Part shown: piece after piece, positions 49,414 to 57,360 of the stretch
How the letters are laid out: every line of letters begins with the position of its first letter
Numbering within the stretch: position 1 is the first letter of the stretch
Origin: Ruminococcus sp.
GTDB lineage: Bacteria; Bacillota; Clostridia; Lachnospirales; Lachnospiraceae
Direction: 5' to 3'
Assembly: GCA_020024635.1 (NCBI GenBank)
Contig: JAHHTL010000010.1
Coordinates: 1 to 58,232 of the forward strand
DNA length: 58,232 bases
The notes under the pieces: generated by a model
Seen by the model: the letters and a program-made list of their open reading frames with translations, nothing else
Told to the model about the DNA's origin: nothing
Databases searched by the model: none
Translations under genes and position numbers: made by a program

Positions 49414-49433
49414 GCGAAAAGAAGGTGGAAGAG

Positions 49434-50447
49434 ATGGAAAAGATCATTCAGATGTTAGAGGTATGCCTTGTAAACAAGCAGGACTGTGTGTTAGCAACCA
49501 TTGTAGAGCAAAAAGGTTCTACGCCTAGAGGGGCAGGCGCCTCTATGCTGGTTGGCAAGGAAGGAAGATTAGCAGGAACCGTTGGGGGCGGTGCAATCGA
49601 ATACAAATGTGAATGTCTTGCGAAAGAATTGATTGATTTAAAAGCGTCGCGTTTGGAACAGTTTTATCTAAAACCAAATGAGATTCAAGATCTTGGCATG
49701 GTTTGCGGTGGAGATGTGACCATTTATTTTCAATTTATCGAAGCAGATCAAAAAGAAAATCAAGCAATCGTAAACCAATGGAAGCAGTTGTCTATCAAAG
49801 ATGAACAGTGTTGGATGATTCAAGATATTACGTCGCACACATGGTCTGTTTTTTCAAAAACAGAAGGGGTTGTGGGGCAAGAAGTCCCTTCTTGCATCTT
49901 AGAAACATTAAAAGAGAAGCCTTATCAGATTCACAGTGAGGGGCATCATTATTTTACCCTTCCACTTCGAATGAAAAGTAGAGTATTTGTTTTTGGAGGA
50001 GGGCATGTTTCTCAAGCATTGGTTCCGATTCTTTCCACAGTGGGATTTCAATGTACAGTATTAGAAGACAGGGAAGCGTTTTGTAATCGGGAACTGTTTC
50101 CTACAGCAGAGCAAGTAATGCAGATAGATGTTTCAAAAATATCGGAATACATTCACATAAAAGAACAGGATTTTGTTTGTATCATGACAAGAGGTCATAA
50201 AGATGATCTAGAAGTTCAGGCACAGGTATTGCATACACCGGCAGCTTACATTGGAGTGATTGGAAGTCGTAGGAAAAAGGCAAGCGTTTTTGAAAAACTA
50301 AGAGAGAGAGGGTTTACAAAGAGGGATCTTCAAAGAATAACCACACCCATCGGCGTTGATATAAAAGCAGAAACGCCAGCTGAAATCGCCATAAGTATTA
50401 CAGCACAAATGATTGAAAAACGTGCCATTTTGAGAAATCAGTCTTGA
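49434..50447 (+). CDS. XdhC/CoxI-family molybdenum-hydroxylase accessory protein
   Basis: A 337-residue protein with an N-terminal XdhC/CoxI domain ('VLATIVEQKGSTPRGAGASM', 'GTVGGGAIE', 'MVCGGDVTIYF') and a C-terminal Rossmann domain ('VFVFGGGHVSQALVPIL', 'YIGVIGSRRKKASV'). XdhC binds and sulfurates the molybdenum cofactor before insertion into xanthine dehydrogenase-type enzymes. No such hydroxylase lies in the window, so its client is elsewhere. The ORF opens at 49287 inside ddh, but ATG 49434 with GAAGGTGGA upstream is the true start. Confidence 0.9.
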   Translation: MEKIIQMLEVCLVNKQDCVLATIVEQKGSTPRGAGASMLVGKEGRLAGTVGGGAIEYKCECLAKELIDLKASRLEQFYLKPNEIQDLGMVCGGDVTIYFQFIEADQKENQAIVNQWKQLSIKDEQCWMIQDITSHTWSVFSKTEGVVGQEVPSCILETLKEKPYQIHSEGHHYFTLPLRMKSRVFVFGGGHVSQALVPILSTVGFQCTVLEDREAFCNRELFPTAEQVMQIDVSKISEYIHIKEQDFVCIMTRGHKDDLEVQAQVLHTPAAYIGVIGSRRKKASVFEKLRERGFTKRDLQRITTPIGVDIKAETPAEIAISITAQMIEKRAILRNQS

Positions 50448-50522
50448 AAAACAAACATGAGTTTCATATAATTAGAACAAAAGAATGAGCAATGGGAACA
50501 TGTTTTTTTGTAGGAGGAGATT

Positions 50523-50822
50523 ATGACTGGAAGATATGAAGGTATGGCAATAGGTATATTCGAATTGGATAGCGAATGTGCGTGTTTTGTAGCATTGGAT
50601 GCAGCAGCAAAAGCAGCGGATGTAAAAGTTCAATCTGTGGAGAGAAATCGTCTTGGAGCAGGAGCCTGTGTAAAGCTGCGTGGGAATGTGTCCAATGTGG
50701 AGGCGGCGATGGAAGCAGCGTTACAGGCAGCAGAGCCGATTTCAAAGGTGGTTTCTCATACCGTGATTGCAGCGCCATTAAAAGAGACAGAGGCAGCAAT
50801 TACTATGACAATTAATAAGTAA
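50523..50822 (+). CDS. Bacterial microcompartment (BMC) shell protein 1
   Basis: A 99-residue single-BMC-domain protein ('YEGMAIGIFELDSECACFVALDAAAKAADV ...' by position, residues 5-34), of the hexameric BMC-H type. Usual BMC genes sit in operons with diol dehydratase or glycyl-radical enzymes; here only two shell genes are present. The loop that lines the central pore in PduA-like proteins reads 'LGAG'. A strong TAGGAGGAG precedes the ATG. The second shell gene follows after 15 bases. Confidence 0.88.
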   Translation: MTGRYEGMAIGIFELDSECACFVALDAAAKAADVKVQSVERNRLGAGACVKLRGNVSNVEAAMEAALQAAEPISKVVSHTVIAAPLKETEAAITMTINK

Positions 50823-50837
50823 GGAAGAGGTAGAGTT

Positions 50838-51128
50838 ATGGCAAGACATGGAGCGTATGGACTCGTTGAAGTTCTAGGGGAAGCAAATGCAGTTGTTGTA
50901 TTAGACCAGATGCTAAAGGCATCCGAAGTCGCTTATGAAACACAGGATACCAAATGTGGCGGGCATGCTCTGCTCTTTGTAAGTGGATCTGTTTCAGCGG
51001 TTACTGCTGCAGTAGACAGCGTAAAGGAAAGCGCGCCTTGCAAGGTGTTTCAAACAGCTGTTATTTCTAACCCATCGGATGAGATGATGGAAATTGTTGA
51101 GATGTTTAAAGCTCGTCAAAAAAAATAA
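50838..51128 (+). CDS. Bacterial microcompartment (BMC) shell protein 2 with pore-loop cysteine
   Basis: A 96-residue BMC-H-type protein ('YGLVEVLGEANAVVVLDQML', 'GHALLFVSGSVSAVTAAVDS'). Aligned by eye with PduA, the pore loop 'K-I-G-S-G' becomes 'T-K-C-G-G', placing a cysteine at or next to the pore; in a hexamer this would bring six thiols together. Some shell proteins (PduT, GrpU) bind Fe-S clusters at pores, so that is a possible role. GGAAGAGG precedes the ATG. The gene ends at a terminator shared with pdaA. Confidence 0.88.
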   Translation: MARHGAYGLVEVLGEANAVVVLDQMLKASEVAYETQDTKCGGHALLFVSGSVSAVTAAVDSVKESAPCKVFQTAVISNPSDEMMEIVEMFKARQKK

Positions 51129-51138
51129 ATATAGTTTT

Positions 51139-51178
51139 CAAAGAGCATATCTTACGCCAAAGCGAAGGATATGCTCTT
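51139..51178. terminator. Bidirectional terminator between BMC and pdaA-like genes
   Basis: A 12-bp stem AAAGAGCATATC / GATATGCTCTTT (51139-51150 and 51167-51178) with an inner CGC/GCG extension. Flanking A and T residues allow function in both directions. Confidence 0.8.
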
Positions 51179-51187
51179 TCTTTGTTG

Positions 51188-52048
51188 TTAGGAGTTTTGA
51201 ATGAGGTGTTCGAGAGGTTTGATGGTGTATCCCATGCTTTCCCATTTTGTGATTAATTCGTCCAAAATTTCTGCGTTTGTGCTAGAGGTTGTGTGAAGAA
51301 GAACAATGGCGCCTGGATGGATTCGACCAATTAATTTGTCAAACGCCTCTTCCTTGGAAGGCTGCTTATCTTCATACCAATCAACATGTGCAAGGCTCCA
51401 AAAGAAGGTTTGATACCCAAAATCTTTTGCCATCTGAAGATTTTCTTCCCGATATTTTCCTTGTGGTGGGCGATAGTATTTTTGCATTTTTGCACCGGTA
51501 ATGGAGTTGAATTTTTTTTCTACTAAATCTAATTCTTTAAAAAAATCTTCTTTTGAAGTGATTTTCGACATATCTGGATGGCTCCATGTATGATTTCCCA
51601 CAGAATGTCCTTCAGCAACCATTCGTTTTACGAGGTCTGGCTCTGATTCCATAAAGGTCCCAACGAGGAAAAATGTGGCAGGAATGTGGCGCTGTTTTAA
51701 GGTGTCAAGTATTTTGGGAAGATTTCCGTTTTCATATCCTACATCAAAAGTAAGGTAGATTGATTTTTCTTCAGGATTTCCTACATAGTAGGCGTCAAAT
51801 TGCTTCAACTTATCTGGAGAAGTATTGCCCACAGGTGTTTTTCCTTCTTCTGGAAAACTCAGCCCCCAGTTTTCTTCCGGGAGAAGAACATGGTTGGAAA
51901 GACTGGAAGTTTTTGCAGAAGAGGTGAGACGGGTTTGGATCATAGCAACAAAGGTGCCGGCTAAAAAGGCGCTAGTCAACAAAAAAAGAAGGCAGAAGCT
52001 TTTTTTATATTTTTTTAATTGCTCTAGATGTATTAGAGGAAGATTCAT
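51188..52048 (-). CDS. PdaA-like polysaccharide (N-acetylmuramate) deacetylase
   Basis: A 286-residue NodB-fold deacetylase with an N-terminal membrane helix. The sequence follows B. subtilis PdaA closely in outline: 'YLTFDVGYENG' (D102, with V103 where PdaA has N), 'EGHSVGNHTWSHPD' (metal H153 and H157), 'YRPPQGKY', 'QTFFWSLAHVDW', 'HPGAIVLLHT'. PdaA removes the acetyl group of muramic acid so that muramic-delta-lactam forms in the spore cortex. The longest ORF starts at 52105, but ATG 52048 has GGAGG five bases upstream. It supports a spore-forming host. Confidence 0.88.
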   Translation of the reverse strand: MNLPLIHLEQLKKYKKSFCLLFLLTSAFLAGTFVAMIQTRLTSSAKTSSLSNHVLLPEENWGLSFPEEGKTPVGNTSPDKLKQFDAYYVGNPEEKSIYLTFDVGYENGNLPKILDTLKQRHIPATFFLVGTFMESEPDLVKRMVAEGHSVGNHTWSHPDMSKITSKEDFFKELDLVEKKFNSITGAKMQKYYRPPQGKYREENLQMAKDFGYQTFFWSLAHVDWYEDKQPSKEEAFDKLIGRIHPGAIVLLHTTSSTNAEILDELITKWESMGYTIKPLEHLIQNS

Positions 52049-52126
52049 AGATGCCTCCATCAAAGTTTTTCTATAGTTTATGATGGATGGATTTCGTTCA
52101 TACATTATTTTGTAGGATTATTATAC

Positions 52127-52155
52127 ATGACAAATCACTCAAGATATGCTATACT
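52127..52155 (+). promoter_or_regulatory. pyrH promoter
   Basis: ATGACA (52127-52132), 17-bp spacer, TATACT (52150-52155). Confidence 0.65.
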
Positions 52156-52197
52156 TCAATTTAGGTAACAGAAGATAATATTAAGGAGCCAGAACAG

Positions 52198-52893
52198 ATG
52201 AAAAGAGTATTATTAAAGCTAAGTGGAGAAGCACTTGCAGGAGATAAAAAGACAGGTTTTGATGAAGCTACATGTATTGGTGTTGCACAACAGGTAAAGA
52301 AACTTGTTGAGGATGGTGTGCAAGTTGCTATTGTCACAGGTGGAGGTAATTTTTGGAGAGGTCGCACAAGTGAGACCATTGATCGTACAAAAGCAGATCA
52401 AATTGGAATGCTTGCTACTGTCATGAATTGTATCTATGTTTCTGACATTTTCAGACATGTAGGGATGAAGACGGAGATATTTACACCATTCGTATGTGGA
52501 GCATTCACTTCTTTATTTTCAAAAGATGCGGCAGTTGAAGCGCTCAACGACGGAAAGGTGATTTTCTTTGCAGGAGGTACCGGACATCCTTATTTTTCAA
52601 CAGACACTGGTGCAGTACTTCGTGCAATTGAAATCGAGGCAGATGCGATGCTTCTTGCAAAAGCAATAGATGGTATTTATGATAGTGATCCAAAAGTGAA
52701 CCAAAATGCAAAAAAATATAAAGAAATTTCTATTCAAGAAGTGATCGATCAGAAACTTGCGGCAGTAGATCTTACGGCATCGATTCTATGCATGGAAAAC
52801 AAAATGCCGATGCTTGTATTTGGTCTCAATGAGGAGAATAGCATTGTAGAAACGATGTTTGGGACATTTACAGGAACAAAAGTAACAGTATAG
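52198..52893 (+). CDS. pyrH: UMP kinase
   Basis: A 231-residue bacterial UMP kinase, an amino-acid-kinase-fold hexamer making UDP. Seen: 'RVLLKLSGEALAG' at the N-terminus, 'IVTGGGNFWRG' near residue 45, 'FFAGGTGHPYFSTDTGA' near 123 and 'DGIYDSDPK' near 158, all family blocks. AAGGAG precedes the ATG. The order pyrH-frr-uppS-cdsA-dxr-rseP is a conserved bacterial housekeeping cluster. Confidence 0.97.
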   Translation: MKRVLLKLSGEALAGDKKTGFDEATCIGVAQQVKKLVEDGVQVAIVTGGGNFWRGRTSETIDRTKADQIGMLATVMNCIYVSDIFRHVGMKTEIFTPFVCGAFTSLFSKDAAVEALNDGKVIFFAGGTGHPYFSTDTGAVLRAIEIEADAMLLAKAIDGIYDSDPKVNQNAKKYKEISIQEVIDQKLAAVDLTASILCMENKMPMLVFGLNEENSIVETMFGTFTGTKVTV

Positions 52894-52908
52894 GAGGAAA
52901 ATGACGAT

Positions 52909-53460
52909 ATGGATGAAAGAATAACAGTATATGCGGATAAGATGGATAAAACCATTACAAATTTAGAAGGGGAGCTGGCAACGATCAGAGCAGGACGAGC
53001 AAATCCTCATGTTCTTGATAAATTGACAGTAGATTATTATGGAATTCCAACGCCACTTCAGCAGGCAGCAAATATCTCAGTGCCTGAAGCACGTATGATT
53101 CAGATTCAGCCATGGGAAAAGAGTATGCTTAAAGAAATTGAAAAAGCAATCAATATGTCTGACATTGGAATTAACCCAACAAATGATGGCACATGTGTTA
53201 GACTTATCTTCCCAGAACTTACAGAAGAGCGAAGAAAAGAACTTGTGAAAGATGTCAAGAAAAAGGGAGAAGCTGCAAAAATCGCTATCCGTAATATCAG
53301 ACGTGATGGCAACGATGCATTTAAGAAATTAAAGGGAACAGAAGTTTCAGAAGATGCGATCAAAGATTTAGAAGAAGAACTTCAGAAGATTACGGATAAG
53401 AAAATTGAATTGGTTGAGAAGGCCGTAGAAACGAAATCCAAAGAGGTTCTTACTGTATAG
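52909..53460 (+). CDS. frr: Ribosome recycling factor
   Basis: A 183-residue RRF that, with EF-G, splits the post-termination ribosome. Typical blocks are 'LATIRAGRANPHVLDKLTVD', 'YYGIPTPLQQAANISVPEAR' and 'RRDGNDAFKK'. Length is standard (about 185). It follows pyrH after 15 bases and is ended by a terminator. Confidence 0.98.
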   Translation: MDERITVYADKMDKTITNLEGELATIRAGRANPHVLDKLTVDYYGIPTPLQQAANISVPEARMIQIQPWEKSMLKEIEKAINMSDIGINPTNDGTCVRLIFPELTEERRKELVKDVKKKGEAAKIAIRNIRRDGNDAFKKLKGTEVSEDAIKDLEEELQKITDKKIELVEKAVETKSKEVLTV

Positions 53461-53479
53461 TAGTCGAATCAGAAATATA

Positions 53480-53511
53480 AGAGAGGCTCGTAAATATACA
53501 GCCTCTCTTTT
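53480..53511 (+). terminator. Terminator after frr
   Basis: AGAGAGGC (53480-53487) pairs with GCCTCTCT (53501-53508), with a T-run to 53511. It separates frr from uppS, which must therefore have its own promoter or rely on read-through. Confidence 0.85.
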
Positions 53512-53562
53512 GCACTTTCAAAAAAACGTAGAAACGGACTTGGATGATAGCAGGAGGAAAAG

Positions 53563-54282
53563 ATGATGAATATACCACAGCATGTGGCAATTATCCTGGA
53601 TGGCAATGGAAGATGGGCGAAAAAAAAGGGGATGCCTAGAAATTATGGACATGCACAAGGAAGTAAAAATGTCGAAAGAATCTGTGAAGAAGCATGGAGA
53701 ATGGGGATTAAATATCTTACAGTGTATGCATTTTCAACAGAAAATTGGAATAGACCAAAAAACGAAGTGGATGCGTTGATGACGCTTCTTCGAAATTATA
53801 TGAAAACATGTCTAAAAACGGCTGCAAAAAATGACATGAAAATTCGTGTCATAGGAGATAAGACTGCTCTGGATTCAGATATTAAACAGCGTATTTCTGA
53901 GTTAGAATCAGCAACCAAAGAGAATCAAGGGCTTAATTTTACGATTGCATTAAATTATGGAAGTAGAGATGAAATGATTCGGGCAACCAAAAGGCTGGCT
54001 AAGGATTGTGTGGATGGACGTGTCAATGTAGAAGATATTAGCGAAGAATTATATGAGACATACCTTGACACCTGTGGTGTTCCAGATCCTGATCTTTTAA
54101 TCCGTACAAGTGGAGAGCTTCGACTTTCAAATTATTTATTATGGCAATTGGCATATGCGGAGTTTTATTTTACCGATGTATTGTGGCCGGATTTTACAAA
54201 GGAAGAATTGAAAAAGGCCATTGAACAATACAATAGAAGAGAACGCCGATTTGGAGGAGTGAAGGAGGAGTCAAATGTTTAA
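53563..54282 (+). CDS. uppS: Undecaprenyl diphosphate synthase (isoprenyl transferase)
   Basis: A 239-residue cis-prenyltransferase making the undecaprenyl lipid carrier for wall synthesis, used also by the GtrA/YfhO/GT2 system in this window. Signature motifs are 'HVAIILDGNGRWAKKKG' (catalytic Asp), 'YGHAQGSKNVERI', 'LTVYAFSTENW' and 'RTSGELRLSNYLLWQLAYAE'. Two adjacent ATG codons follow AGGAGG; the first was kept, though the second fits equally. Its end overlaps cdsA by eight bases. Confidence 0.97.
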   Translation: MMNIPQHVAIILDGNGRWAKKKGMPRNYGHAQGSKNVERICEEAWRMGIKYLTVYAFSTENWNRPKNEVDALMTLLRNYMKTCLKTAAKNDMKIRVIGDKTALDSDIKQRISELESATKENQGLNFTIALNYGSRDEMIRATKRLAKDCVDGRVNVEDISEELYETYLDTCGVPDPDLLIRTSGELRLSNYLLWQLAYAEFYFTDVLWPDFTKEELKKAIEQYNRRERRFGGVKEESNV

Positions 54283-55084
54283 GACACGTTTACTTAGTGG
54301 AATCGTATTAGTTTTAATTGCACTTTTCACACTGATCAGTGGAGGCGAAATACTATTTGCAACATTGTTTGTCATAAGTGTGATTGGAATGAATGAATTA
54401 TATAAAATTTTTAACATTCATACAAAAGCACCGGGAATTTGTGGGTATTTGTTTGCAACAGCATATTATTGTTTGTTATATGCAAAACCGTTATTACCAC
54501 AAGGAATTGATTGGTTTTTATTGCTGTTCATGGCTTTTTTGATTGTCATGATGACAATCCTTGTGTTTGGATATCCAAACTATAAGACAGAGCAAATTTT
54601 TGTAGCATTTTTTGGATTGTTTTATGTTGCAGTAATGTTGTCATTTATTTATAGAACAAGAATTCTTCCAGCAGGAATTTTTACGGTATGGCTTGTGTTT
54701 ATCTGCTCCTGGGGGTGTGACACTTGTGCATATTGTGTTGGAATGTTGATCGGAAAGCATAAAATGGCTCCTCAATTAAGTCCCAAAAAATCCATAGAAG
54801 GTGGAATTGGCGGTGTGTTAGGTGCTGCCTTGTTAGCGGTGATTTATGCAGTAGCAATTAACCATTTTGGAAATGCAGGGGTAGATGTTGTGCGGTTTGC
54901 AGTGATAGGCGCAGCAGGTGGCGCGATTTCTCAAGTGGGAGATCTGGCAGCTTCTGCCATTAAACGATTCCACGAGATAAAAGATTATGGAAAATTTATT
55001 CCTGGACATGGTGGAATATTGGACCGATTTGATAGTGTGATCTTTACTGCTCCGATTATTTATTATCTGTCAGTGTTATTGTAA
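54275..55084 (+). CDS. cdsA: Phosphatidate cytidylyltransferase
   Basis: A 269-residue, roughly eight-helix membrane enzyme making CDP-diacylglycerol for phospholipid synthesis. The C-terminal signature is present: 'LSPKKSIEGGIGG' and 'QVGDLAASAIKR ... IPGHGGILDRFDS'. AAGGAGG lies inside uppS, and the start overlaps the uppS stop. Confidence 0.96.
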   Translation: MFKTRLLSGIVLVLIALFTLISGGEILFATLFVISVIGMNELYKIFNIHTKAPGICGYLFATAYYCLLYAKPLLPQGIDWFLLLFMAFLIVMMTILVFGYPNYKTEQIFVAFFGLFYVAVMLSFIYRTRILPAGIFTVWLVFICSWGCDTCAYCVGMLIGKHKMAPQLSPKKSIEGGIGGVLGAALLAVIYAVAINHFGNAGVDVVRFAVIGAAGGAISQVGDLAASAIKRFHEIKDYGKFIPGHGGILDRFDSVIFTAPIIYYLSVLL

Positions 55085-55105
55085 TGCACAAAGGAGAACG
55101 AATAA

Positions 55106-56251
55106 ATGAGAAAAAAAATAGCAATACTAGGTTCTACAGGATCTATAGGAACACAGACGTTGGAAGTCGTAAGAGACAATGGAGATATTCAAGTTACTGC
55201 ACTTGCTGCAGGAAATAATATCTCTCTTCTTGAAAAACAAATTCGAGAATTTAAACCAACACTGGTTGCTGTATGGAAAGAGGAGAAAGCAAAGGAATTA
55301 AAAACAAGAGTTCAGGACATGGATGTTCGGGTCGTGTCCGGAATGGAAGGACTGCTGGAAGTCGCAACTCAAAAAGAATCCGAGATTCTTGTGACTGCCA
55401 TCGTAGGGATGATCGGGATACGACCGACCATCGAGGCCATTAAGGCGAAAAAGGAGATTGCTCTTGCCAATAAGGAGACACTTGTTACAGCAGGACATCT
55501 TATTATGCCGCTTGCAAAAGAATATGGTTGTTCTATTCTTCCGGTAGATAGTGAACATAGTGCCATTTTTCAGTCCCTTCAGGGAGGACAAAGAAAAGCG
55601 CTGCATAAAATTTTATTGACAGCATCCGGAGGACCTTTTCGGGGAAAAAAATTGGAAGATTTAAAAGAAATTCAAGTAGAAGATGCCTTGAAGCATCCAA
55701 ACTGGGCAATGGGACGTAAAATAACGATAGATTCTTCTACAATGGTAAACAAAGGTCTCGAGGTAATAGAAGCAAAGTGGCTGTTTGATGTGGATGTGGA
55801 TGACGTTCAGGTGGTGGTTCAACCACAAAGCATTATTCATTCAATGGTGGAATATGAGGATGGTGCTGTCATAGCACAACTGGGAACTCCCGATATGAAA
55901 CTGCCAATTCAGTATGCATTATATTATCCAGAAAGAAGATATTTAGCTGGAGAGAGATTGGATTTTTCTACACTTACAGAAATTACTTTTGAAAAACCCG
56001 ATTTGGATACGTTCTATGGATTAAAACTAGCATATGAAGCAGGAAGAGTGGGAGGAACATTACCGACAGTATTCAATGCCGCAAATGAAAAAGCAGTGGA
56101 ACTATTTCTAGATCGGAAGATATCATATCTGCAGATTCCGGAAATAATCCAGAAATCTATGGAACACCATAAAAATATTTCCAATCCAACGTTAGAACAG
56201 ATACTAAATACGGAGCGGGAAACATATGAATTTATTAAAAACAGGTGGTAA
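55106..56251 (+). CDS. dxr: 1-Deoxy-D-xylulose-5-phosphate reductoisomerase
   Basis: A 381-residue NADPH enzyme, second step of the MEP isoprenoid pathway, which supplies the precursors UppS uses. Seen: 'AILGSTGSIGTQTLEVV' (NADPH site), 'ALANKETLVTAG', 'PVDSEHSAIFQSLQG', 'TASGGPFRG', 'HPNWAMGRKITIDSSTMVNK'. The length is normal. It follows cdsA after 21 bases and precedes rseP by three. Confidence 0.98.
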   Translation: MRKKIAILGSTGSIGTQTLEVVRDNGDIQVTALAAGNNISLLEKQIREFKPTLVAVWKEEKAKELKTRVQDMDVRVVSGMEGLLEVATQKESEILVTAIVGMIGIRPTIEAIKAKKEIALANKETLVTAGHLIMPLAKEYGCSILPVDSEHSAIFQSLQGGQRKALHKILLTASGGPFRGKKLEDLKEIQVEDALKHPNWAMGRKITIDSSTMVNKGLEVIEAKWLFDVDVDDVQVVVQPQSIIHSMVEYEDGAVIAQLGTPDMKLPIQYALYYPERRYLAGERLDFSTLTEITFEKPDLDTFYGLKLAYEAGRVGGTLPTVFNAANEKAVELFLDRKISYLQIPEIIQKSMEHHKNISNPTLEQILNTERETYEFIKNRW

Positions 56252-56254
56252 TAT

Positions 56255-57289
56255 ATGGGGATAATTTTAGCAATACTCCTATTTAGTGTGATTATTATAT
56301 TTCACGAATTGGGACATTTTACATTAGCAAAATTAAATGGGATTCGTGTAGACGAATTTTCGTTAGGACTTGGAAAAACGCTATTTGGAAAACAAATAGG
56401 GGAGACGAAATTTTCTGTGAAGTTACTTCCATTTGGTGGTGCATGTATGATGGGAGAAGATGATGCGGAAGATGTATCCAAAGGTAGTTTTAACAGCAAA
56501 TCTGTGTGGGCAAGAATGTCAGTAATTGTTGCAGGACCTGTATTTAATTTTATTATGGGACTGGTATTGGCCACAATCATTGTTGCATGGATTGGATATG
56601 ATGCACCAGTTGTCGCTGGTGTGGATCAAGGATATTCTGCAGCAGAGCAAGGAATGAAATCGGGAGATATCATTACAAAAATAGATGGAAAAAAAGTACA
56701 TTTATGGAAAGAAATATCTTTGGCAAATCTTATGAATTTTGATGCGGAACCATTGGAATTGACTTATGAAAGAGATGGGAAAGAAACAACAATTACGGTG
56801 GAGCCAAGACAACTAAAAGATGATTACGCTCCAAGGATGGGATTTCATTCGAGTGGGGAATATACAAAGGCAAATATTTTTGAATCTGTTCAGTATGGAG
56901 TATATACGCTGAAATATTGGGCTCACTACACTTTTGAATCGCTCAAAATGTTAGTTACAGGAAAGATTGGTTTTAACGAGCTTGTAGGTCCTATAGGTAT
57001 TGTGAATGTGGTGGATGATGTATACACAGAATCGGCTCCAGAAGGATGGCGGATTATTCTTCTAAATTTATTGAATCTAGCAGTGTTTATCTCTGTCAAT
57101 TTGGGAGTAGTGAATTTACTTCCAATTCCTGCCCTTGACGGGGGAAGATTGGTATTTCTTATTATTGAAGCAATTAGAAGAAAGAGAGTTGCACCACAAA
57201 TAGAAGGAATGGTACATGAAATTGGATTTAGAATGCTGATGACTCTCATGCTTGTTGTTTTCGTATATGATGTGATACGGTTGTTTTAA
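56255..57289 (+). CDS. rseP: Site-2 intramembrane metalloprotease (RseP/RasP)
   Basis: A 344-residue, four-helix membrane protease with zinc motif 'HELGHF' near residue 17, one PDZ domain (about residues 115-185) and the second metal motif 'NLLPIPALDGGRL' near 287. It completes regulated intramembrane proteolysis of membrane proteins such as anti-sigma factors and signal-peptide remnants. It is the last gene of the block; a strong terminator follows. In many Firmicutes ispG or proS/polC come next, but here a different gene does. Confidence 0.95.
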   Translation: MGIILAILLFSVIIIFHELGHFTLAKLNGIRVDEFSLGLGKTLFGKQIGETKFSVKLLPFGGACMMGEDDAEDVSKGSFNSKSVWARMSVIVAGPVFNFIMGLVLATIIVAWIGYDAPVVAGVDQGYSAAEQGMKSGDIITKIDGKKVHLWKEISLANLMNFDAEPLELTYERDGKETTITVEPRQLKDDYAPRMGFHSSGEYTKANIFESVQYGVYTLKYWAHYTFESLKMLVTGKIGFNELVGPIGIVNVVDDVYTESAPEGWRIILLNLLNLAVFISVNLGVVNLLPIPALDGGRLVFLIIEAIRRKRVAPQIEGMVHEIGFRMLMTLMLVVFVYDVIRLF

Positions 57290-57303
57290 GAAAAAGAAAG
57301 AGT

Positions 57304-57360
57304 AACCTCTTATAAAATCAGACATACAATGATAATGATGATTTTGTAAGAGGTTTTTTT
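57304..57360 (+). terminator. Strong terminator after rseP that contains the next gene's ribosome binding site
   Basis: A 17-bp stem with one G-T pair (57304-57320 and 57339-57355) and a T8-type run to 57360. The 3' arm contains AAGAGG (57348-57353), seven bases before the ATG at 57361, so it can be both terminator arm and Shine-Dalgarno sequence of the next gene. Confidence 0.88.

Noticed and set aside
49287..49433. N-terminal extension of XdhC reading through the end of ddh
   Set aside because: It is out-of-frame ddh sequence. ATG 49434 has its own ribosome binding site and matches the XdhC start.
50448..50522. AACATG...CATGTTTTTTT as a terminator between XdhC and the BMC genes
   Set aside because: The stem is short and AT-rich with a long loop. 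It may be a weak site, but the evidence is thin.
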